From contig OZ023265.1 in the NCBI GenBank assembly GCA_964006375.1, forward strand, positions 153,862,547 through 153,926,546: a DNA stretch of 64,000 bases. The letters are read 5' to 3'. Shown here piece after piece: positions 43,540 to 55,190 of this stretch. The notes beneath the pieces were generated by a model, which had not been told where the DNA came from, did no database searches, and saw only the letters and a program-made list of their open reading frames with translations. A program made the translations under genes and the position numbers. The DNA comes from Tillus elongatus. Lineage: Eukaryota; Arthropoda; Insecta; Coleoptera; Cleridae. Within the stretch, counting starts at the first letter, position 1; every line of letters begins with the position of its first letter.

Positions 43540-44430
43540 TTGGTGAATACCTTTATCTTGTAAGTGGCTTAGATAAGTTCGTTAGTCAAGAAAATCGGCC
43601 CACGTTTTCCCGGAAAATTTTGTGTTTTCTTTCGAAAAAAAATCATATCTCCGGAAATAACAAAGTAAGGGCAACTAAATTCGGTACACGGTTTTACGTT
43701 ATTATAGGTAAGTTGCCTACCGTCTATCGATTTAAAGACAAAAAAGTTATGGGCATTTAAAAAAAAATTGGGGTTTTCCTCAAAACGTCAAAGTCGCGAA
43801 TTAAAACGTCAAAATTTGCAACATTTACGCAAAGAACCTGAAACTAATATAAGCTATGGAAAGAAAATGTCTCAAGAAGAATGTTTTACAAAGCCTGAAG
43901 TCTTAACTTCAACCGTCATTGTCCTTCATTATACTAAAATATTTCCAGAAAAATTTGTCGATTGAAAAGTGCAACATTTAACGCGTTATAACTTTGAAAA
44001 TGTTAATTTTAGAAAAAAAAGTTTTGTATAAAAATTGTGGGAAATTTGTCGATTTAAAAGTTAAGTTGTAAGAATTTTATTTTTTAAACAATTATTAACA
44101 AAGATATAGGTAAAAAAGTCAATAAATGAATGCTAATAGTCGTATAAGTTGTAAACGGTGTGATACAAAATATTATTTAACAAAAAATATAAGAAATGCA
44201 ATTATCTACAATAAAGGTCATTACCATTTTTGGCCTAAAGTGCACGGTTATGGAGATATAGGCCGAAACGGTTTTTCTCAAAATGGCGGCACTTCCGGCC
44301 TCCTAATTTGGAAGGATTTTGTGTTTTTACATTCAGTACGTCATTCTGAACCTATCTATGAAAAAAAACTCCTGTAGTTTAGTGCATTATGGACAAGAGC
44401 AACGGGCTCCTCTATTGCCTGTACTAATAC
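42918..44430. repeat. Long inverted repeat around an R repeat
   Basis: The arms 42918-43330 and 43985-44430 are reverse copies (for example GGAGGCCGGAAGTGCCGCCA against TGGCGGCACTTCCGGCCTCC). Spacer: R2 in reverse (43330-43450), TA core, then R1 with the distal block (43537-43950). Short ORFs in the arms mirror each other and are not conserved genes. Confidence 0.78.
43451..43536. repeat. (TA)n array 20 (R core)
   Basis: TA core inside the spacer of the long inverted repeat. Confidence 0.98.

Positions 44431-46985
<2,555 letters not shown>

Positions 46986-47070
<85 letters not shown>
46986..47070. repeat. (TA)n array 22
   Basis: TA array between the family 4 transposon and the 5' LTR. Confidence 0.98.
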
Positions 47071-47071
<1 letters not shown>

Positions 47072-47075
<4 letters not shown>

Positions 47076-47640
47076 GGAATTAATTTTATGTCAACAACTG
47101 TGTGCATAAACGTTCTGCCGCTAACGATATGCATAGATGCGCGGGCGCTACAGAGTGACGCGCGCGTGTCGAGAGACAAGGGAGTTAATAGTGTGTCAGT
47201 GTCATTACAATGACGGACGTTGTTAAAAACACTCATGACATATGGAAGGTGTCAGCACAAAAGTGTCATTCAACACGGTGTCACAAATGACTAGTTCGTA
47301 CGAGACGGTCGGAGTGTGAAGAGAGCTTGAGTGAACATAGTGCGCGAGTAGTACGACGAGAGTACCTAGAGACGCCGAGGTACTCAACGACGGTGTGCAA
47401 GGCCATACATCCACGACGACGACGACGATAACAGATGGATCCCGTAGCTAAAGACGATAGTCTATTACTTGTTATTGATTACTACAACATTGTTATATTT
47501 ATAGAGTTCTACAATATAGTTATAGTTAATACCGGCATAGTTTCAGTCTTAAAAGCACGCACGACCTAAAACCTTACATATCTCTAGAAACGGGGACTCA
47601 TTCCGGGATATACGTGAGTGTTCCAGGGATAAGACACCCT
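47072..47640 (+). repeat. 5' LTR
   Basis: Starts TGTGGGAATTAATTTTATG and runs to AGACACCCT (up to 3 more bases, ATA, are shared with the 3' copy but merge with TA sequence there). It matches 52105-52673 without indels; the one difference seen is C at about 47603 against T in the 3' copy. Confidence 0.93.
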
Positions 47641-47645
47641 ATAAA

Positions 47646-47663
47646 TGGGGGCTCCAGCCGCGA
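47646..47663 (+). other. Primer-binding site candidate
   Basis: TGGGGGCTCCAGCCGCGA lies five bases past the LTR. The first nine bases (TGGGGGCTC) match the complement of the 3' end of tRNA-Pro as used by several retroelements, but the rest does not, so the tRNA identity is tentative. Confidence 0.5.
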
Positions 47664-47848
47664 TATAAACAGTGTGGTAGCTGAAAGTCAGTTTCTTGCC
47701 GGAATATAAGTGTGTACAGTGTATTATGGAAATCTACAGTAGCCAGGACTCGACCTAAGACGCAAGGCCGCAGCACCAGCAGCTACACGTACGCGACGTT
47801 TCAGATACCTGAAGTTACGGTAGACGTTCTAAGAATTGAGGTAACAAT

Positions 47849-48229
47849 ATGAAGACGTTAGGAGATATAGACATTATTTTGAACAATATAAAGTCGGCTC
47901 ATACTAGTGCTATAAAGAACTTGCATAAACTTATTTTTCAGAGCGAAGGTGATAGAAAAAATAGACACAGACTGCGTGAGTTTAACGGTTTTGATTTCGG
48001 GGTGTTTTCTGAGGAATATAAAGACAAAATCACCTATGTCAGTGCTAATTTTTCGGACAATGACCTAACGTCGGTTGCAAATATTTTGTGTTTGGACTAT
48101 AACTGTGATAAAGACGCGTTAATAAAAAACATTTGCGATAATCTAGTAGACATTACAAAACTGTCTATGCGTGACGACGACGAGACTGAAGAAGACAAAG
48201 AAGCCGAGAAGGAAGATCATCTTTCATAA
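47849..48229 (+). CDS. LTR-element leader ORF, 126 aa, DEK/SAP-like
   Basis: Small ORF between the primer-binding site and gag. Residues ~43-103 contain F-N-G-F-D-F (45-50), a Y-K-D-K segment, then L-x3-A-N-I-L-C-L-D and D-x-D-A-L-I-K-N-I-C-D-N-L. This is the spacing of the F-x-GF-x-F plus SAP motif region of DEK chromatin proteins, where it forms a helix-turn-helix DNA-binding fold. Residues 109-124 are a strongly acidic tail (DDDETEED...). ATG at 47849 is the first in frame. The ORF ends in TAA at 48227-48229; the same reading frame is open again straight after this single stop and leads into gag-pol, whose ATG is at 48281. The DEK relation is from pattern recognition only; an atypical gag N-terminus is the alternative. 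Confidence 0.72.
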   Translation: MKTLGDIDIILNNIKSAHTSAIKNLHKLIFQSEGDRKNRHRLREFNGFDFGVFSEEYKDKITYVSANFSDNDLTSVANILCLDYNCDKDALIKNICDNLVDITKLSMRDDDETEEDKEAEKEDHLS

Positions 48230-48280
48230 AATTGTTCTGTTTATTCAAACTCTTCATCGAATGGAAAAACGTTCTTTGCT

Positions 48281-51200
48281 ATGAATTTTAGGGACGTAGA
48301 AGATTCGATTCAACGCTTTGATGGAAGCAGTGGCTACCCAATAGAAAAATGGATTCAAGATCTGGAAGACATGGCTGATCTATGTTCATGGAATCAGCTG
48401 CATATGTTTATTTTTGCAAAAAAATCATTGACAGGTCTCGCAAAGCTGTTCATACAAGGAGAAAAGAATATAAAATGTTGGAAATCTTTGAAAGAAGTTT
48501 TAATCGACGAATACTCTTCAAGATTCAATAGTGCCCAACTGCATAAAGCACTATCTGAAAGAAAGTTGATGAAAAACGAAAGCATTCATGAGTATTTCTT
48601 AATAATGAAGGAGATTGCTAATCGAGGCAGAGTTGAAGATGAAGCATTAATGCATTATGTCATAGATGGTATAACAGATGAACCATCGAATAAAATATTT
48701 TTGTATGGGGCCAAGTCATTTAAAGAATTCAAGGAAAAATTGCGAATATACGCTGAAATGAAAACTAAACAGGAATCTTACAAGCCGAACACGGGGAAAA
48801 ATAAAGCAACAGCTTCCAGTTTAACAGAAATGTCAAATACTAAGTCGACGCAGAGGACAAAAATTCGTTGTTTTAACTGTGGTAACCAAGGCCATAAGTC
48901 GAATGAGTGCAGATCTAAAAATCTAGGCACCAAGTGTTTCAGATGTAATAAGTTTGGACATAAATCTTTTGAATGTCAAACCCAAAACAGAAAGAGTGGC
49001 GCTTCTCCAACCAACCCCACCACGTCGAATGTGCAAAACGTTGAAGTAATCACGATGAGCAAAATGCACAGAATTATAAGGATCAATAGTGAAAATATTA
49101 TTTGTCTGGTAGATACCGGAAGCCAAGTTAACCTTATAGGATCAGAAGTATACCGACGTATTGGAGCACCAACTATGCATGATTCTAAAATAGTTTTAAA
49201 TGGTTTCGGTAAGTCAAAAGTGAAACCTTTGGGCTATTTTAACTGTCAGATCGATTTAGATGACGTACTGGTTGATACCAAGATGCATGTTGTCAATGGT
49301 GAATATATGTCTAGTAATCCTGCTATACTAGGTCATGAATTTCTCCAACATGTTGAACTTACGATTAATCCAAGTGGGATGACCATCAAGAAGATCGACG
49401 ACGGCGACGGCATTAAAGAAATAATGCAAGTAGATGTACTTGATGAAGTTGATATTGGAAATGAAGTACCGACGCGTATAAGAAAAGAAGTTGAACATAT
49501 TGTGAAGACGTATACACCAAGAAAATGCAAAACTGCAAACGTTGTGATGAAAATATTAGTCAAAGACGAAGAACCGATCTACACTAGTCCTAGAAGACTA
49601 CCATTTTTTGAAAGAGAGATTGTTGATCACCAAGTTGAGCAATGGGTTCGAGATGGTGTAGTAGAACCCTGCACTTCCGAATATGCTAGCCAAGTGGTAG
49701 TAACCAAGAAAAAAGATGGTACACCAAGAGTATGCATTGATTATAGAAGAATTAACCAAAAGATAATAAAAGACCGATTTCCGCTGCCGCTTATAGAAGA
49801 TCAGCTAGACAAGCTGCAAAAAGATCGTGTTTTTAGCACAATTGATCTTAAGAATGGTTTCTTTCACGTTCCCGTAGAAGAACAAAGCCGAAAGTATACA
49901 GCATTTGTGACGCACCAAGGTCATTATCGATTCCTGAAAGTTCCCTTTGGTCTTTGTATAAGTCCATCCGTATTTATGAGATACATCGACGTAGTTTTCA
50001 GAGATTTAGTAAACAAAGGAATTGTACTGCCCTACATGGACGATTTAATTATTCCAGCCAAGGATGACGAAGACGCATTGGAAAGATTAAAAATCGTTTT
50101 CAAGACCGCTGAAGAATATGGATTGGAGATTAATAAGAAAAAATGTCAGTTTATTAAAAGAACTGTCGAATTTTTAGGTCACAGGATAGAGGAAGCCAAG
50201 CTCTACCCTTCAGAATTAAAGACCAACGCTGTAACCAAGTTTCCAGAACCAAGGACGACAAAGCAAGTACAAAGCTTTTTGGGACTTGCCAGCTATTTTA
50301 GAAAATTCATTCCAGGATTTTCAGTGATAGCATCGCCGCTAACCGATCTTTTGAAAAAGGATCGTATCTTTAAATTTGGGTTCAAAGAAAAAGATGCATT
50401 TATGAAGCTCAAGCAGATATTAGCCAAGAAGCCAGTGCTAAATATTTACTGCCAAGATGCCGAGACAGAATTGCATACAGACGCATCAATGGAAGGATAC
50501 GGAGCCGTTCTTCTCCAACGTTCCTATGAAGATAACCAGATGCATCCAATTTACTACATGAGTAAGAAGACATCGGACGCCGAAAAGAAGTACTGCAGCT
50601 ATGAGTTAGAAGTTTTAGCAATAGTCGAAGCACTCAAGAAGTTTAGAGTATACTTACTTGGAACACGCTTCAACATTGTGACAGATTGCTCTGCCTTTGA
50701 GAAGACTATGAGCAAGAGAGATTTATCAACAAGGATTGCAAGATGGGCCTTACTACTTCAAGATTTCGATTGTACCGTAGTTCATCGATCAGGCACCAGA
50801 ATGAAGCATGTGGACGCTCTAAGTAGAAACCCTGTTATGTTGGTTTGTACTAGCATTCCCCAAGCTATACGAAATAGTCAAGAAGAATATGGCGAAATCA
50901 AGGCAATCAAGGAAATGTTAAAAGAAAAGCCGTATAAAGATTATATCTTGAAAAACGACTTACTTTACAAAATGGAAGACAAAAGGGAAGTAGTTGTAAT
51001 TCCTAAGCAGATGCAACAAGAGATAATTAAAGAAGCACACGAAGAAGGACACTTTGCAGTCAGAAAAACTGAAGACTTAATAAAAAGAGAATACTACATA
51101 CCGAATGTAAAGAAGAAGATCGAGAGGTATATTACAAATTGCATTCCTTGCATCTTATCTAACAGAAAGCATGGAAAGCAGGAAGGATTTTTACATCCAC

Positions 51201-52246
51201 TTAAGAAAGATGACATTCCTTTACAGACATACCATATTGATCACCTCGGTCCTCTTGACTCTACGAACAAGAATTACAAATATATTCTTGCCATAATTGA
51301 CTCATTTACGAAGTTTGTCTGGTTATATCCGACGAAGAGCACCTCCCCGAAAGAAGTTATTGCCAAACTCGAGATCCAAAGAAAGACTTTCGGAAATCCT
51401 GTTAACATTATTTCCGACAGAGGCACAGCCTTTACCTCTGAAGAATTCGAATCTTACTGTAACGAGAATGACGTAAAGCATCATAAGATTACTACTGGTC
51501 TACCAAGAGCTAATGGTCAGATAGAACGAATTAACTCTATTATTATTTCTGTTCTAACCAAGATTTCCTTAGAAGACCCAGCAAAATGGTACCTTTACGT
51601 AGATCGTGTCCAGAGAGTTATAAACTCCACCTACCAAAGAAGCATTGGAACCACGCCATTTGAATTGCTGATGGGTGTCAAGATGAAAGATAAAGTTCAA
51701 ATCAAGATAGGAAAAATCATTGAAGAAGAAGCGAAAAACCAATTTCAAGAAGATAGGGAAGAGTTGAGAAGATTAGCAAAAAAGCAATTGCTCAAAGTCC
51801 AGGAAGAAAATAAGAGAACGTATAACCTGAGAAGAAGAAAACCTGCCGCTTATGGGTTAAATGATCTAGTCGTCATTCGAAGAACCCAGTTCTGCCCAGG
51901 GTCGAAGTTGAAGTCGAAGTTCATAGGTCCATACAGAGTCGTGAAGGTCAAGACCAACGATACCTACGATGTCAAGAAAGAAGGTCTCCACGAGGGTCCA
52001 ACCTACACTTCTACATGTTCCGAATATATGAAGTCATGGCCTAAAATGTGTTCAGATGACAATGGTTCATCATCCGAGGCGGATGATGGTCAGGAGAGCC
52101 GAGTTGTGGGAATTAATTTTATGTCAACAACTGTGTGCATAAACGTTCTGCCGCTAACGATATGCATAGATGCGCGGGCGCTACAGAGTGACGCGCGCGT
52201 GTCGAGAGACAAGGGAGTTAATAGTGTGTCAGTGTCATTACAATGA
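48281..52246 (+). CDS. Gag-Pol polyprotein of Ty3/gypsy retrotransposon, 1321 aa
   Basis: Single uninterrupted polyprotein. Residues ~1-180 are a gag-like region. Two CCHC zinc knuckles follow: C197-C200-H205-C210 and C219-C222-H227-C232 (nucleic-acid binding). The retropepsin has DTG at 278-280. The reverse transcriptase spans about 430-600 with motif A Asp 522 and the YMDD box at 585-588. RNase H begins around D734 (HTDAS). The integrase has an HHCC zinc site (H920, H924, C954, C957) and a D987, D1046, E1082 triad (35 residues between the last two). All catalytic residues are present, so the element is potentially competent. Gag and Pol are in one frame with no shift. The last ~47 residues are encoded by the 3' LTR (from 52105); the stop is at 52244-52246. 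Confidence 0.95.
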   Translation: MNFRDVEDSIQRFDGSSGYPIEKWIQDLEDMADLCSWNQLHMFIFAKKSLTGLAKLFIQGEKNIKCWKSLKEVLIDEYSSRFNSAQLHKALSERKLMKNESIHEYFLIMKEIANRGRVEDEALMHYVIDGITDEPSNKIFLYGAKSFKEFKEKLRIYAEMKTKQESYKPNTGKNKATASSLTEMSNTKSTQRTKIRCFNCGNQGHKSNECRSKNLGTKCFRCNKFGHKSFECQTQNRKSGASPTNPTTSNVQNVEVITMSKMHRIIRINSENIICLVDTGSQVNLIGSEVYRRIGAPTMHDSKIVLNGFGKSKVKPLGYFNCQIDLDDVLVDTKMHVVNGEYMSSNPAILGHEFLQHVELTINPSGMTIKKIDDGDGIKEIMQVDVLDEVDIGNEVPTRIRKEVEHIVKTYTPRKCKTANVVMKILVKDEEPIYTSPRRLPFFEREIVDHQVEQWVRDGVVEPCTSEYASQVVVTKKKDGTPRVCIDYRRINQKIIKDRFPLPLIEDQLDKLQKDRVFSTIDLKNGFFHVPVEEQSRKYTAFVTHQGHYRFLKVPFGLCISPSVFMRYIDVVFRDLVNKGIVLPYMDDLIIPAKDDEDALERLKIVFKTAEEYGLEINKKKCQFIKRTVEFLGHRIEEAKLYPSELKTNAVTKFPEPRTTKQVQSFLGLASYFRKFIPGFSVIASPLTDLLKKDRIFKFGFKEKDAFMKLKQILAKKPVLNIYCQDAETELHTDASMEGYGAVLLQRSYEDNQMHPIYYMSKKTSDAEKKYCSYELEVLAIVEALKKFRVYLLGTRFNIVTDCSAFEKTMSKRDLSTRIARWALLLQDFDCTVVHRSGTRMKHVDALSRNPVMLVCTSIPQAIRNSQEEYGEIKAIKEMLKEKPYKDYILKNDLLYKMEDKREVVVIPKQMQQEIIKEAHEEGHFAVRKTEDLIKREYYIPNVKKKIERYITNCIPCILSNRKHGKQEGFLHPLKKDDIPLQTYHIDHLGPLDSTNKNYKYILAIIDSFTKFVWLYPTKSTSPKEVIAKLEIQRKTFGNPVNIISDRGTAFTSEEFESYCNENDVKHHKITTGLPRANGQIERINSIIISVLTKISLEDPAKWYLYVDRVQRVINSTYQRSIGTTPFELLMGVKMKDKVQIKIGKIIEEEAKNQFQEDREELRRLAKKQLLKVQEENKRTYNLRRRKPAAYGLNDLVVIRRTQFCPGSKLKSKFIGPYRVVKVKTNDTYDVKKEGLHEGPTYTSTCSEYMKSWPKMCSDDNGSSSEADDGQESRVVGINFMSTTVCINVLPLTICIDARALQSDARVSRDKGVNSVSVSLQ

Positions 52247-52668
52247 CGGACGTTGTTAAAAACACTCATGACATATGGAAGGTGTCAGCACAAAAGTGTC
52301 ATTCAACACGGTGTCACAAATGACTAGTTCGTACGAGACGGTCGGAGTGTGAAGAGAGCTTGAGTGAACATAGTGCGCGAGTAGTACGACGAGAGTACCT
52401 AGAGACGCCGAGGTACTCAACGACGGTGTGCAAGGCCATACATCCACGACGACGACGACGATAACAGATGGATCCCGTAGCTAAAGACGATAGTCTATTA
52501 CTTGTTATTGATTACTACAACATTGTTATATTTATAGAGTTCTACAATATAGTTATAGTTAATACCGGCATAGTTTCAGTCTTAAAAGCACGCACGACCT
52601 AAAACCTTACATATCTCTAGAAACGGGGACTCATTCTGGGATATACGTGAGTGTTCCAGGGATAAGAC

Positions 52669-52673
<5 letters not shown>
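52105..52673 (+). repeat. 3' LTR
   Basis: TGTGGGAATT...AGACACCCT, identical to 47072-47640 except one C/T difference near 52636. The purine-richer AGGAGAG at 52092-52098 upstream is a weak polypurine-tract candidate. Confidence 0.93.

Positions 52674-52752
<79 letters not shown>
52674..52752. repeat. (TA)n array 23
   Basis: TA array starting at the 3' LTR border; an R2 arm follows. Confidence 0.97.
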
Positions 52753-52753
<1 letters not shown>

Positions 52754-52885
52754 GCATAAAAATTCAAACGGGCCTTGGGTGTAAGTTCTAGAGTCCCCAA
52801 ATCACCCTCATTTGAAAAAAATTTCCGAAAAGTCTCACCATGGTTGCCTCTCCATTGTGAATTTTCTTAATGAAAAAGTACTGAA
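52753..52885 (+). repeat. R repeat, arm R2
   Basis: CACCCTCATTTGAAAAAAAT, AAAGTCTCACCATGG and the GTGAATTTTCTTAATG end. Confidence 0.7.
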
Positions 52886-52989
52886 ATGTGCATTCACTTA
52901 AATTTATTCAACTTAAATGAATTTCAGTAAAAATTGTGGAATCTTGGTAAAATTTGACTTGAATATCCAGACATAACACCTCATGTACT

Positions 52990-53995
52990 TCCTTTTTTTT
53001 TTCAACAACACACCACGAGGGCTTACAGCCTAAATACTATCGTACCGTGGGTGTTGACAAGGAGGAAAGAGGCAGCTTGTTAATTCTGGACTTGAAGGTT
53101 TGAAGGTTCGGAGGAGAAGGAAAAACATGTGCCGGCAAGGAATTCCACAACTTGGAAGTCCTCGGGACAAAAGAGCGGGCATAACAAGATGTTCTAAGTC
53201 TGGTGACCTGGACAGTAAAAGGGTGCATTCGCTCTGTTCCCCTAGTAGATCTGTTGGGGGCAGCAGGTGGGGGAACTATCGAGGAAAGCTCCTCTGAGCA
53301 GTGCCCGTGCAGATATCATTAAAAGAGAGAGAGGTCACCAACGGCACATCGGCGGGCAAGGGATGGCAGCCTTTGGGTGAGGGTAGCGGCACCGATGAGA
53401 CGTATAGCTCTCTTCTGAATGGAGTCCAGGATTGCGAGTGTAGAAGCGGCAGCGGCACCCCAGATGTGGGAGCAGTATTCGAGGTTTGGCCTTATTTGTG
53501 AAGTATATAAGGTATAGAGATTAGCTGGTGAAAAGTATTTGCGAGCCCGGAAGAGGAAACCTAATTTCTTAGCAGCTGCTTCTGCAATTGATGTGACATG
53601 TTGGTGCCAATTAAGATTTCGATCCACAGAAATGCCAACCAGTGAAAATGACTCATTACTTTGAATAACTTGGTTGTTTATTGTGGTAGGTCTAGGGCTG
53701 GTGTATATCTTATGAGAAAGGAAGCAAGACTGTGATTTGGTGGGGTTGAATTGTACAAGATTTCCACTTCCCCAGTCTAATATTTTTTGGAGATCCACGG
53801 AGACAGAACCCTCCATGAGTCTGCGATCCTCATCTAATTGGGCTAAAGAGACAGGCTTAGAATATTGTATATTTATGTGGAGGGTGCTGTCGTCCGCGTA
53901 ACTGTGATCTGGGTTGGATGTGCTAGAGAGGAGGTCATTGATGTGGAGAGAAAACAAAGTAGGGGCTAAAGCTGAACCTTGAGGAACTCCTGCAT
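52990..53995 (-). mobile_element. Jockey/CR1-type LINE, 3' part
   Basis: The 3' end is a poly(A) tract (minus strand; plus-strand T run at 52991-53002). The coding part of the RT is at 53037-53957. The 5' side ends at a palindromic junction (53985-54005) with an inverted copy of the same LINE segment. A longer copy of the same family lies at 59440-60773. Confidence 0.82.
53037..53985 (-). pseudogene. LINE reverse transcriptase C-terminal half
   Basis: The frame 53957-53319 is open for 212 codons: LHINDLLSSTSNPDHSYADD (RT motif C, DD intact), NLVQFNPTKSQ, then the thumb GISVDRNLNWHQHVTSIAEA and the connection domain LDSIQKRAIRLIGAATLTQR. A frameshift near 53320 separates the last part (HPFTVQVTRLRTSCYARSF, SKLWNSLPAHVFPSPPNL). 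It is 5'-truncated before motifs A and B. The better-preserved DD box sets it apart from the copy at 59440-60773. Confidence 0.85.
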
Positions 53996-53997
53996 CA

Positions 53998-54143
53998 AGC
54001 TTCAGCTTTAGCCCCTACTTTGTTTCTTCTCCACATCAATGACCTCCTCTCTAGCACATCCAACCCAGTTCACAGCTACGCGGACGACAGCACCCTCCAT
54101 TCAAATATACAATATTCCAAGCCTGTCTCTTTAGCTCAATTAA
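53998..54143 (+). mobile_element. LINE fragment in inverted orientation
   Basis: Starts TTCAGCTTTAGCCCCTACTT and covers the segment encoding LLHINDLLSSTSNPVHSYAD up to AQL. It is the reverse complement of 53845-53990 with several substitutions. It ends abruptly in AAAAAACACTTG. Confidence 0.8.
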
Positions 54144-54205
54144 AAAACACTTGAATAGTAAAAAAATGTTTCGGCTGCACATATTTCTTGTTTTTGGGAG
54201 CAAAT

Positions 54206-54211
54206 TTTATT
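54206..54211 (-). promoter_or_regulatory. Poly(A) signal candidate for the secreted-protein gene
   Basis: AATAAA on the minus strand, about 195 nt after the stop codon at 54406, in AT-rich 3' flanking sequence. Confidence 0.4.
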
Positions 54212-54405
54212 AACTTATGTTTTAATTTTAAAACATAAAATTTCATTAACGCAATCTGTTTATGGGCTAATTTCTTAGCTAACAGAAATAAGTTATCACG
54301 GGGTACAGTGTTCACATAAAATAATATAAATAGCTATTACATCTAAAATTATTCTCTGTAACTCATACGAGCACAATTATCTAAAACTTTTCAACAACAC
54401 CATTC

Positions 54406-55089
54406 CTAGTTATTTTTTAAACAACTCCAAATTTCACTTAAAAGTTTTTGCGCTGATGTAGTCAAATCATCAATTGCCCCTCTTTTACAACCTTTGCTAC
54501 GACTCAAAGTGTAGGCGAACTGTTTTATCATTGTCTTCTGGGTGGTTTCATATATGGTTGCCGATAGAGTATCTACAAGAACTTTTAATTGATTAACAAG
54601 CCTGTCGATGCAGTACTGTGATCCTTTGCATGATATTAGTGCCTCTCTGTATTGACAAGGTTGATTTGATAAATCGTCCAAAGCTGCCATTGCAGAGTCC
54701 AGATTTTGAAGAAGAGAATTTTGGTTATCGGTATTGCACATTTCTATCTGACTGGCTGCGAGATTTACTAATGTAACGAGTTTAGCGCGTTTCAGCTGAA
54801 TACATGATTCGCTGTAGTTACCCAAATTTTTTACTCCATTTACTATTATTTCTATTTCCTTCTGTGATCTCTGATTTTCGTTAACTAAGTCCTGCCTTAG
54901 TTGGGTTTGATCTTGGTCCAAGTCGTTTGTTACGTTCCCGAAGAAGCTGACCAAGGAAAGCTTTGCACCAGGTAATAACTGGGATAATCCAACTTCAAGA
55001 TTATGAAGCAACACAACCGTCTCGTTTGAACAGTCATTAAGTAAACATGATAGGGCCGTCTTCTTAACTTCTTGGGACGTGGCAGGTAA
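54406..55089 (-). CDS. Secreted-protein gene, exon 2 (residues 17-243)
   Basis: The open frame of 227 codons ends at TAG 54406-54408. On its 5' side the frame stays open to a good acceptor (pyrimidine-rich TTTTTATCTTTTAG ending at 55090), and no suitable ATG is needed because exon 1 at 58163-58210 joins in phase 0. The protein is predicted helical, with nine Cys in the mature part (for example SCLLNDC, QPC, ISCKGSQYC, SCLKNN) and several N-glycosylation sequons (NET, NVT, NYS). The expected location is outside the cell. I do not recognise the family; insect secreted proteins of unknown function with paired Cys are the closest impression. Codon use and lack of stops distinguish it from the transposon debris around it. 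It is the only host gene I can support in the window. Confidence 0.75.
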   Translation of the reverse strand, partial: LPATSQEVKKTALSCLLNDCSNETVVLLHNLEVGLSQLLPGAKLSLVSFFGNVTNDLDQDQTQLRQDLVNENQRSQKEIEIIVNGVKNLGNYSESCIQLKRAKLVTLVNLAASQIEMCNTDNQNSLLQNLDSAMAALDDLSNQPCQYREALISCKGSQYCIDRLVNQLKVLVDTLSATIYETTQKTMIKQFAYTLSRSKGCKRGAIDDLTTSAQKLLSEIWSCLKNN

Positions 55090-55099
55090 CTAAAAGATA

Positions 55100-55104
<5 letters not shown>

Positions 55105-55187
<83 letters not shown>
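55105..55187. repeat. (TA)n array 24
   Basis: TA array in the intron, 15 bp from the exon 2 acceptor, and directly adjoining the transposon remnant at 55188. Confidence 0.97.

Positions 55188-55190
<3 letters not shown>

Larger units (their letters stand above)
47072..52676 (+). mobile_element. Young Ty3/gypsy LTR retrotransposon
   Basis: Complete element of 5.6 kb: 5' LTR, primer-binding site, a 126-aa leader ORF, a 1321-aa gag-pol ORF in the order protease, RT, RNase H, integrase (Ty3/gypsy, not copia or BEL), and 3' LTR. There is no env ORF. The LTRs differ at one position by eye. It sits inside a (TA)n tract: TA array to the left (46986-47070) and right (52674-52752). Confidence 0.93.

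Noticed and set aside
43051..44377. Mirrored ORFs in the arms of the long inverted repeat
   Set aside because: They are the two strands of the same arm sequence and lack motifs or codon bias.
47072..52676. Endogenous retrovirus with envelope
   Set aside because: No env ORF; pol runs into the 3' LTR, so it is a retrotransposon without an envelope gene.
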